A stretch of DNA of 8,438 bases, taken from the NCBI GenBank assembly GCA_016188625.1, contig JACPHL010000106.1, positions 1 to 8,438 on the forward strand, written 5' to 3'. A model generated the notes under the pieces. That model was not told where the DNA came from and did not search any database. It saw only the letters and a program-made list of their open reading frames with translations. Of the stretch, positions 1 to 8,438 are shown piece by piece; positions within the stretch are counted from its first letter, which is position 1, and the number at the start of each line of letters is the position of its first letter. This DNA comes from Candidatus Rokuibacteriota bacterium (GTDB lineage: Bacteria > Methylomirabilota > Methylomirabilia > Rokubacteriales > JACPHL01). The translations under genes were made by a program, and so were the position numbers.

Positions 1-1197
1 GATGAGGAACTCCCCCACGAAGCCGTTGAGCCCCGGCAGGCCGATGGAGGAGAGGGTGACCACGAGGAAGAGGGCCGAGAAGACCGGGAGCGGGCCCCAG
101 AGCCCGCCGAAATCGGCGATCAGCCGGGTGTGGCGGCGCTCGTAGATCATCCCGACGAGCAGGAAGAGCGCCCCGGTGGAGAGGCCGTGGTTCACCATCT
201 GGAGGATCCCGCCCGCGATCCCCTGGGGGGTGAGGGTGAAGAGCCCGAGCATGACGAAGCCGAGGTGGCTCACGCTGGAGTAGGCCACCAGCTTCTTGAG
301 GTCCGGCTGGACCATGGAGACCCAGGCCCCGTAGACGATCCCGACGATCCCCAGGGCGAAGATCAGGGGGAGGAAGGCGAGCGAGGCCTGGGGGAAGAGG
401 GGGAGGCAGAAGCGGAGGAAGCCGTAGGTCCCCATCTTGAGGAGGACGCCGGCCAGGATGACGCTCCCGGCGGTCGGGGCCTCGACGTGGGCGTCGGGGA
501 GCCAGGTGTGGAACGGGAAGAGCGGGACCTTGATGGCGAAGGCCAGGGCGAAGGCGAGGAAGAGCCAGGCCTGGGTCCAGGGATCGATGGAGAGCCCGAG
601 CAGATCGGGGTAGTCGAAGGTGTGGGTCCCGGTCTCGGCGCCGTGGAGGAAGTAGAGCCCGAGGATGGCCAGGAGCATGAGGACGGAGCCGGCCATGGTG
701 TAGAGGATGAACTTGATGGCGGCGTAGATCCGCCGGGGCCCGCCCCAGACCCCGATCACGAAGTACATGGGGACCAGCATGGCCTCCCAGAAGACGTAGA
801 AGAGGAAGAGGTCGAGGGCGACGAAGACCCCGAGCATCCCCGTCTCGAGGAGGAGCATGGTGATCAGGAACTCCTTCACCCGCTCGGTGATCGCCTGCCA
901 GGCCGACAGGAGACAGAGCGGGGTGAGGAAGGTGGTCAGCAGGACGAGGAACAGGCTGATCCCGTCCACCCCGAGGTGGTAGCTGATCCCGAAACCCGGG
1001 ATCCACTCCCGGCGCTCCTCGAACTGCATCCCGGCCTCGGCCGGGTCGAAGGCGAGCCACAGGCCGACGGAGAGGAGGAAGGCGACCGTGCTGACCCCGA
1101 GGGCGATCCGGCGCAGGCGCCCTTCGTCCCGGCGGTCGAGGAGGAAGAGCGCGAGGGCCCCGAGGGCCGGGAGGAAGACGATGGCGCTCAGCAGCAC
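1..1197 (-). CDS. nuoM: NADH-quinone oxidoreductase subunit M (3' end beyond window)
   Basis: Antiporter-like membrane subunit of respiratory complex I. It forms one of the proton channels in the membrane arm, next to NuoL and NuoN. The 399 codons visible show a hydrophobic N-terminus ([20 protein letters not shown]), the TM5 motif [14 protein letters not shown] with Glu138, [20 protein letters not shown] with Lys223, Lys254 in [22 protein letters not shown] around residue 336, and Glu396 in [10 protein letters not shown]. These match the conserved charged residues of the E. coli family member. The family is usually about 490-510 residues, so roughly 100 are missing off the left edge. The start is GTG at 1197: an in-frame TGA lies five codons upstream with no other start between, and GAGGG sits five bases before the GTG. 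The gap to nuoL is 58 bp and the two are probably co-transcribed. nuoN may follow outside the window (inference). Confidence 0.96.
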   Translation of the reverse strand, partial: MLLSAIVFLPALGALALFLLDRRDEGRLRRIALGVSTVAFLLSVGLWLAFDPAEAGMQFEERREWIPGFGISYHLGVDGISLFLVLLTTFLTPLCLLSAWQAITERVKEFLITMLLLETGMLGVFVALDLFLFYVFWEAMLVPMYFVIGVWGGPRRIYAAIKFILYTMAGSVLMLLAILGLYFLHGAETGTHTFDYPDLLGLSIDPWTQAWLFLAFALAFAIKVPLFPFHTWLPDAHVEAPTAGSVILAGVLLKMGTYGFLRFCLPLFPQASLAFLPLIFALGIVGIVYGAWVSMVQPDLKKLVAYSSVSHLGFVMLGLFTLTPQGIAGGILQMVNHGLSTGALFLLVGMIYERRHTRLIADFGGLWGPLPVFSALFLVVTLSSIGLPGLNGFVGEFLI

Positions 1198-1255
1198 CGT
1201 CGCCCTCGAGGGTCATCCGCCCGGCCCGACGGCGGGCTCGCAACGCCCAGCGCCG

Positions 1256-1259
<4 letters not shown>
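1188..1259 (-). other. 23-codon mini-ORF bridging nuoL stop and nuoM start
   Basis: The nuoL stop overlaps an ATG (ATGA, 1259-1256) that opens a 23-codon frame. This frame ends with a TGA at 1190-1188, just inside nuoM, whose GTG is at 1197-1195. The peptide (MTALGVASPP..., rich in Gly, Pro and Arg, ending CC) resembles no family I know and is not hydrophobic, so it is not the NuoM N-terminus. Its codons include GTT, GAT, CCT and CGA, which are rarer in the neighbouring genes. It could carry ribosomes from nuoL to the nuoM start by reinitiation, or be a chance frame. I see no evidence that the peptide itself matters. Confidence 0.25.
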
Positions 1260-3133
<1,874 letters not shown>

Positions 3134-3160
3134 GTGAAAAATGGCATTTGGCCGCGGACT

Positions 3161-3185
3161 AAAAAGCCCAGGACGACCGCCTGGG
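3161..3185 (-). terminator. Hairpin plus U-tract between pentapeptide gene and nuoL
   Basis: Read on the minus strand, CCCAGG (3185-3180), a 7-base loop and CCTGGG (3172-3167) form a 6-bp stem followed by C and five T (3165-3161). This is the form of a short intrinsic terminator, 49 bases past the pentapeptide-protein stop. The opposite strand has no T-run after the stem, so it would act only leftward. Its 5' arm begins one base after the predicted start of the nuoL transcript, so it may instead, or also, be a 5'-end stabilising hairpin or attenuator. Confidence 0.6.
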
Positions 3186-3192
3186 TGCCTCC

Positions 3193-3221
3193 ATGCTAGC
3201 GGAGCGACCGGGGGGAGTCAA
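3193..3221 (-). promoter_or_regulatory. nuoL: Sigma-70-type promoter for nuoLM
   Basis: The minus strand carries TTGACT (3221-3216; five of six bases match the -35 consensus), exactly 17 bp of spacer, then TAGCAT (3198-3193; TAxxAT matches the -10 consensus at four bases). The expected start is the A at 3186, giving a leader of about 53 nucleotides before the nuoL ATG. It lies in the only non-coding stretch upstream of nuoL, just past the pentapeptide-gene stop. This is a motif match only; no start-site data are available. Confidence 0.65.
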
Positions 3222-3233
3222 GCCGAGGCACGG

Positions 3234-3785
3234 CTACCGGAGCCCTCGGGCCTGCTCCAGGTTCTTCGCCTTGTCGAGGTTCCTCACCCCTTTGAGCTGA
3301 GCGTTCGAAAAATCGGCCCCGGCCAGGTTCGCCCCCTCCAGGTCGGCCCCGGCCAGGACAGCGCCGCGCAGGTTGGCCCCGGCGAGGTTGGCCCGCCGCA
3401 AGTCGGCCTGGGGCAGGTCGGCCCCGCGCAGGTTGGCTCCCGCCAGATTGGCCTCGCCGAGATCGGCCCCCCGCAGCGTCGCCTGAGCCAGGTCGGCCCC
3501 GCCCAGATTGGCCCGGCGCAGGTCGGCCCCCACCAGGTCCGCCTCGACCAGGACCGCTCCGCCGAGGTCGGCCTCGATCAACTGAGCCCCGCGCATGTCT
3601 ATCTTTGTCAGATCGAGCCCCCTGAGGTTCTTGCCCCTGAGATTCTTCGTGGTGCTGAGGATCCCTTTGACCTGTTCGGCCGTGAGCCCGGCCTCCTCGC
3701 CGGTCGCGCGCCCGACGACGAGGCCCGCGCTCAGTAGGGCGACGACCACCGTCAGCATAGCCTTGGCGGCGCTAACGAGACGCAC
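3234..3785 (-). CDS. Exported pentapeptide-repeat protein
   Basis: A 183-residue protein of unknown role. Residues 1-28 look like a Sec signal peptide or membrane anchor: basic start (MRLVSAAKA), hydrophobic core ([15 protein letters not shown]), then GRATG, where cleavage after GRA is possible. Residues about 53-165 are roughly 22 tandem pentapeptides of A(D/N)LxG type (for example [18 protein letters not shown]), expected to fold as a right-handed quadrilateral beta-helix of five to six coils. A short non-repeat tail follows. GTG at 3785 is preferred because GGGGAGGG lies seven bases upstream and the signal peptide then starts normally. An ATG at 3839 would add 18 Arg/Gly/Pro-rich residues and overlap the DUF72 gene by 68 bases. 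With the GTG the overlap is 14 bases, suggesting translational coupling. Family members include gyrase-protecting DNA mimics, but export argues against that here (inference). Confidence 0.85.
   Translation of the reverse strand: MRLVSAAKAMLTVVVALLSAGLVVGRATGEEAGLTAEQVKGILSTTKNLRGKNLRGLDLTKIDMRGAQLIEADLGGAVLVEADLVGADLRRANLGGADLAQATLRGADLGEANLAGANLRGADLPQADLRRANLAGANLRGAVLAGADLEGANLAGADFSNAQLKGVRNLDKAKNLEQARGLR
3291..3629 (-). repeat. 15-bp coding repeats of the pentapeptide domain
   Basis: Within the pentapeptide gene, the DNA repeats imperfectly every 15 bp, seen on the plus strand as recurring AGGTCGGCCCC and AGGTTGGCCCC units. It encodes about 22 copies of A(D/N)LxG. The copies have diverged at the DNA level, so this is an old protein-level repeat rather than a recent satellite expansion. 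Confidence 0.85.
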
Positions 3786-4548
3786 GTGGCGGCCCTCCCC
3801 TTCCCGGCCGCGAGGAGACGCCGCCGGCATCGAGCCCATGTCCGACGAGCGCCAGAAATCTCTGGGCGTCGTCGAACATGTTCGTGTTATTGAAGAGGCA
3901 GTAGACCGCCTCGAACCCCCGGCAGATCCCGAGGAGCTCGGCCAGCTCGGCGTCGGTGTAGCGGTAGTGGTAGCCGCCCTTGCCGTGGAGCCGAAAGTAG
4001 GCCGGGCTCCCCCAGACCGGGCGGCGCTGGAAGGGGTCCACGCAGTGGATGAGGTCGAGCCTCCGGCAGAGGCGCCCGATCTCGGCGTCCTCCCACGCCC
4101 CGCGGGGCTCCCAGGCCAGGGTGAGCCCGCCGCGGTCGATCTCCCCGAAGAAGGCCTCGAGGTCCGCCCGGTGGCGCGCCGTGGGGGTGAAGCTCGCCGG
4201 GCACTGGAAGACGACGATTCGCGCGCCGAGGATCCGGGCCAGCCCGGCCGTCGCCCGCCAGGTCGCGTGGACTTCGGCGGTGGGTTTGCAGGCGCCGTAG
4301 CGCGGCTTGGCGGCCTCGGGGAGCGAGGTGCGGAGGCGGCGATAGGTCGGCGAGGTCGGCTCGTGGGTGATGAGCTGGGGGACCTTCAGGGTGAACTCGA
4401 ACCCCTCGGGCGCGCCCGCCCGCCAGCGCTCCGCGGTGGAAAGGCGCGGCAGGTTGTAGAAGGTCTCCTGGATCTCCACCAGGCCGAGGTCGCGGTAGTA
4501 GACCGCCCGCCCCACCGGCCACCCGCAGCACCCGACCAGGAGGTCCAC
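3772..4548 (-). CDS. DUF72 (YecE-like) domain protein
   Basis: A 258-residue protein matching the DUF72/YecE family over almost its whole length. The family is predicted to have a TIM-barrel-like fold and has no settled biochemical role. Motifs in order: VGCCGW (5-10), VEIQETFYNLP (24-34), FEFTLKVPQLITH (50-62), FQCP (114-117), AWEPRGAW (145-152), the signature YFRLHG followed by YHYRY (184-197), and CLFNNT (217-222) with a following Ala-Gln-Arg helix. The last 20 or so residues ([17 protein letters not shown]) are low-complexity and not typical of the family. The start is GTG at 4548, with an in-frame TAG four codons upstream and AGGCGG as a modest ribosome site. It overlaps the start of the pentapeptide gene, so the two are likely expressed together. 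A 153-bp gap separates it from ntrC, with no clear promoter of its own. Confidence 0.9.
   Translation of the reverse strand: MDLLVGCCGWPVGRAVYYRDLGLVEIQETFYNLPRLSTAERWRAGAPEGFEFTLKVPQLITHEPTSPTYRRLRTSLPEAAKPRYGACKPTAEVHATWRATAGLARILGARIVVFQCPASFTPTARHRADLEAFFGEIDRGGLTLAWEPRGAWEDAEIGRLCRRLDLIHCVDPFQRRPVWGSPAYFRLHGKGGYHYRYTDAELAELLGICRGFEAVYCLFNNTNMFDDAQRFLALVGHGLDAGGVSSRPGRGGPPRASR
3793..3800 (-). promoter_or_regulatory. Ribosome binding site of the pentapeptide gene
   Basis: GGGGAGGG on the minus strand lies seven bases before the GTG at 3785 and inside the end of the DUF72 gene. It decides the choice of start over the ATG at 3839. Confidence 0.6.
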
Positions 4549-4565
4549 GGCGCCCGCCTAGGTCC

Positions 4566-4639
4566 CTCGGAGCGGGGCTCCGCCCCCCTTCCGAAACCTC
4601 CCCCCAAGGTTGCGCGGGCCAAGCCCGCGCTCGGAGCGG
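4566..4639 (-). repeat. GC-rich palindromic intergenic element (REP-like)
   Basis: The gap between ntrC and the DUF72 gene holds nested inverted repeats. There is a perfect 8-bp stem GCGCGGGC/GCCCGCGC with a 3-base loop (4612-4630), AACCT/AGGTT around a run of C (starting near 4594), and overlapping GGAGC/GCTCC and GGGGC/GCCCC stems at 4569-4586. The direct repeat CTCGGAGCGG occurs at both ends (4566-4575 and 4630-4639). No U-run follows any stem, so it is not a classical intrinsic terminator, though folded RNA could still mark the ntrC 3' end. The layout resembles dispersed palindromic repeats; copy number elsewhere in the genome is unknown. Confidence 0.5.
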
Positions 4640-4701
4640 ACCACCCAATCCGCGAGCCGATGGTCCAGAACGCGCGAGCGCACGGCGGTACTCGGACGGC
4701 C

Positions 4702-6131
<1,430 letters not shown>

Positions 6132-6135
<4 letters not shown>

Positions 6136-7211
6136 CGGGCGACCGGGAGGTACACGGCGAAGGTCGTCCCCTTCCCCACGGTGGTCTCCACGCGGACGGC
6201 CCCGCGGTGCTCCTCGACGATCCGGTGGACGAGGGCCAGGCCGAGGCCGAGCCCGCGCGGCCGGGTGGTCACGAAAGGGTCGAAGATCCGCTCCCGGATC
6301 GCCTCGGGGATCCCCTCTCCCTCGTCCGCGACCAAGACCTCGACCATGGGCCGGGGGCCGCCGCCGAGGTCCACCTTGGCGTAGAGGGGGTTGGCCGAGA
6401 GCCGGGTGGTGAGGATCAACCGGCCGCCCCCCGCCATCGCCTCGAGCCCGTTCTGGACGAGGTTCTGGAAGACCTGGGTGAGCCGGTCCTCGTCGGCCCA
6501 GACCGGGGGGAGGCTCGGGTCGTAGCGGCGGACGGTCAGGACCCCGTGCTGGCGCGCCGTCGCTTCGGCCAGGAGGCACACCCGGTCCAGGAGCTGGTGG
6601 AGGTTCACGGCGGCGAAGCTGAACCGGAGCGGGCGCCCGAGGTCGAGGAGGGCCTCCATGACCCGGTTCACCCGATCGATCTCGCGTCGCATGACGCCCA
6701 GGTGCTCCGACCAGGCGCCCTCCCCCAGCTCCCGCTCGAGGAGCTGGGCCGCGCCCCGTACGGCGGCCAGGGGGTTCCGGATCTCGTGGGCGATGGCCAG
6801 GGCCATCTGCCCGAGCGCGACGAGGCGCTCGCCCCGGCGGACCTCGGCCTCGAGCGCCTTGAGCCGGGAGAGGTCGCGCAGCACCGCGACCGCCCCCAGC
6901 ACCTCCCCGGCCGCTCCGAGGAGCGGGGCGGTCACCAGGCTCGTCGGGATCGCCCGCCCGTCGCTCGTCTCGAGGCTCGATTCGGCCTCCCCCCGGGTCT
7001 CCCCCGAGCGCAGGGTCTCCGCGAGATGGCGCACCAGGCGGGTCTCCGGGGGGAAGAGCTCCGAGGCCGCGCGCCCGACGGCGCGGGTCGCCGACCGCCC
7101 CGTCAGGGCCTCGGCGGCCGCGTTCCAGAGGAAGACCTCCAGGTCCGGCCGGACGCCGATGACGGCGTCGGGGAGGCCCGCGATCAGGGCCCCGTAGTCG
7201 GGCCGGGCCAT
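6132..7211 (-). CDS. ntrB: NtrB-like soluble PAS-sensor histidine kinase
   Basis: A 359-residue cytosolic kinase, the likely partner of the adjacent regulator. An N-terminal PAS domain (about 5-115, with [18 protein letters not shown] and a [10 protein letters not shown] end) is followed by the dimerisation/phosphoacceptor region, with His142 in [20 protein letters not shown]. The ATPase domain has the N-box [11 protein letters not shown] (249-259, Asn254), G1 DEGEGI (296-301), F-box IFDPFVTTR and G2 GLGLGLAL (320-327). No membrane segment is present, as in NtrB (GlnL) rather than membrane sensors. ATG at 7211 overlaps the tsaD stop (TGATG), without a visible ribosome site. A GTG one codon upstream is an alternative start. 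The frame stays open upstream into tsaD only because tsaD has a frame break, so the long open frame is not a TsaD-kinase fusion. NtrB in the strict sense would be controlled by PII; this cannot be judged here. Confidence 0.92.
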
Positions 7212-8207
7212 CACGCCAGGGGGAGATGGGCTGCGGCGTTGAGGGCGAGGTCGGCCCGCTCCCCGGCCAGGAGCCGGGCGTGGCCGGCGGCCGCGATCAT
7301 CGCCGCGTTGTCGGTGCAGAGCCGGGGCGGGGGGACGAGCAGCTCCCAGCCCCGCTCCTGGCACTCGGCCCCGAGGGCCTGGCGCAGGGCGCGGTTGGCC
7401 GCCACCCCTCCGGTCAGCAGGATCCGGTGGACGCCCAGGCGCGCGGCGGCCCGGAGGGTCTTGCGCACCAGCATCTTCACCACCGTGGCCTGGAAGCCCG
7501 CGCAGATATCCGCGGTGAGGGCGGCGGTCAGGGGCTGCTGCCGGCGGACGAAGAGGCTCACGGCCGTCTTGAGGCCGCTGAAGGAGAAGTCCGGCGCGCC
7601 GTCCGAGATCTGGGCCACGGGGAACGGGATGGCCCGGGGATCCCCGGCCTGGGCGGTCCGCTCGATGACCGGCCCGCCAGGGTAGCCGAGGCCGAGGAGC
7701 TTGGCCACCTTGTCGAAGGCCTCCCCGGCGGCGTCGTCCCGGGTCTGGCCGATCAGCCGGTAGCGCAACGGCTCGGGGCAGAGGTAGAGCGCGGTGTGGC
7801 CGCCCGAGACCACCAGGGCGAGGAAGGGGTGGACCGGGCGCGGCTCCTGGAGGAAGCCGGCGAAGATGTGCCCCTCGAGGTGGTTCACCCCGACCAGGGG
7901 TCGGGGCGTAGGCCAGGGCCTTGGCCATCGCCAGGCCGACCAGGAGCGACCCCACGAGGCCCGGGCCCCGGGTGACGGCGAGCCCGTCCAGATCGGAGAG
8001 GGCCACGCCCGCATCGGCCAGGGCCTTGGCGACCACCGGCACGATCGCCTCCACGTGTCGGCGCGAGGCGAGCTCCGGCACGACCCCCCCGTAGGGGGTG
8101 TGGAGCGCCTCCTGGGAGGCGACCACGTTGGAGCGGACCTCGAACCCCTCGGCCAGGACCGCGGCGGCCGTCTCGTCGCAGGAGGTCTCGATGCCGAGCA
8201 CGAGCAT
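7211..8207 (-). CDS. tsaD: tRNA t6A threonylcarbamoyltransferase TsaD, with apparent frameshift
   Basis: TsaD transfers the threonylcarbamoyl group from its AMP adduct to A37 of ANN-decoding tRNAs, with TsaB and TsaE, and is widely essential. Two frames together cover the family. The first, from ATG 8207, encodes residues 1-101 ([56 protein letters not shown]). The second, from 7903 to the stop at 7211, encodes 230 residues ([12 protein letters not shown] with the metal-binding His pair, [59 protein letters not shown]). The joined length, about 332 residues, is normal. At the junction, alanine codon GCC (7907-7905) is followed by one extra C and then the second frame. An assembly or sequencing error is more likely than true loss, because all catalytic motifs are intact. 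GGGAGGG lies about 11 bases before the ATG. Confidence 0.9.
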
Positions 8208-8267
8208 GTCAGCCGGAACCCTCCCGGATCCGCCGATGCAGCTGGATGGGAAGCGGGAACGTGAGGC

Positions 8268-8438
8268 TCAGCGAACCTGGGCCTGCGGCGGGGTGGTCGG
8301 TCGGCTCCGCTCGAGGATCCGCATCGCCTTCAGCAGGTCCACGGCCCGCTGGAGCTGGACATCCCGCTTCAGCTCCTCCTGGGGGTCTGCCGGCCTGGCG
8401 GGCTCGGTGCTCTTGGGCGGCTCCACGAGAATGTCCGG
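8268..8438 (-). CDS. C-terminal end of S41 carboxyl-terminal processing protease
   Basis: Only the last 56 codons are in the window; the gene runs off the right edge. The peptide begins PDILVEPPKS, which fits the (G)ITPDI.V. segment that closes the S41 protease domain. It continues through a Pro/Glu-rich linker to DVQLQRAVDLLKAMRILER, the typical end of CtpA-type proteases (DPQLQRALELLK), and a short Pro/Gln tail. Such enzymes are periplasmic serine proteases that cleave C-terminal tails, usually with a PDZ domain, a catalytic Ser/Lys pair and a signal peptide. All of those would be upstream and are not visible. The stop is TGA at 8270-8268 and tsaD follows 60 bp later on the same strand, so they may be co-transcribed. 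The call rests on a short C-terminal match. Confidence 0.72.
   Translation of the reverse strand, partial: PDILVEPPKSTEPARPADPQEELKRDVQLQRAVDLLKAMRILERSRPTTPPQAQVR

Noticed and set aside
3234-3839. ATG at 3839 as start of the pentapeptide protein
   Set aside because: It adds a charged Arg/Gly/Pro-rich stretch before the signal peptide and a 68-base overlap with DUF72. GTG 3785 has a strong ribosome site at the right distance.
4612-4630. The 8-bp GC stem as an intrinsic terminator for ntrC
   Set aside because: On the minus strand the stem is followed by AACCTTGGGG, not a U-run, so it does not meet the usual form.
4549-4701. A sigma-54 or sigma-70 promoter for the DUF72 gene
   Set aside because: No TGGCAC/TTGC pair with correct spacing and no convincing -35/-10 pair could be found by eye.
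6207-7975. Plus-strand open frames (6207-7685 and 7226-7975) opposite the kinase and tsaD
   Set aside because: They are antisense shadows with Glu/Gly/Pro/Arg-rich composition. The opposite strand carries full family motifs.

Overview
The window is a compact, GC-rich stretch of bacterial chromosome in which every supported gene lies on the minus strand, so the genes are read from the right end of the window to the left. Extreme G/C use at third codon positions, a soluble NtrB-like kinase with a sigma-54 activator, and proton-pumping NADH dehydrogenase subunits suggest a high-GC Gram-negative. Methylomirabilota/Rokubacteria or a deltaproteobacterial relative would fit, but the sequence alone does not settle this.

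Right block (8438 to 4702), in transcription order: the last 56 codons of an S41-type carboxyl-terminal processing protease; tsaD, for the tRNA t6A-modification enzyme, with an apparent reading-frame break near 7904; a soluble PAS-histidine kinase of NtrB type; and an NtrC-type sigma-54-dependent response regulator. tsaD and the kinase overlap by TGATG, and the kinase and regulator by ATGA, so the three look like one translationally coupled operon.

Middle block (4701 to 3234): a 153-bp gap holding a GC-rich nest of palindromes with a 10-bp direct repeat, then a DUF72 (YecE-like) protein whose end overlaps the start of a small, apparently exported pentapeptide-repeat protein.

Left block (3233 to 1): a compact intergenic region with a good sigma-70-type promoter and a terminator-like hairpin that begins one base after the predicted transcription start, then nuoL (complete) and nuoM (C-terminus beyond the window). 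These encode two antiporter-like membrane subunits of respiratory complex I. nuoK and the other nuo genes are not upstream, so nuoLM is the head of a separate transcription unit.

No RNA genes, insertion sequences, CRISPR arrays or phage genes were seen. The genes are mostly housekeeping and regulatory. The points most worth a second look are the tsaD frame break, the promoter/hairpin arrangement before nuoL, the small ORF bridging nuoL and nuoM, and the palindromic element between ntrC and the DUF72 gene.
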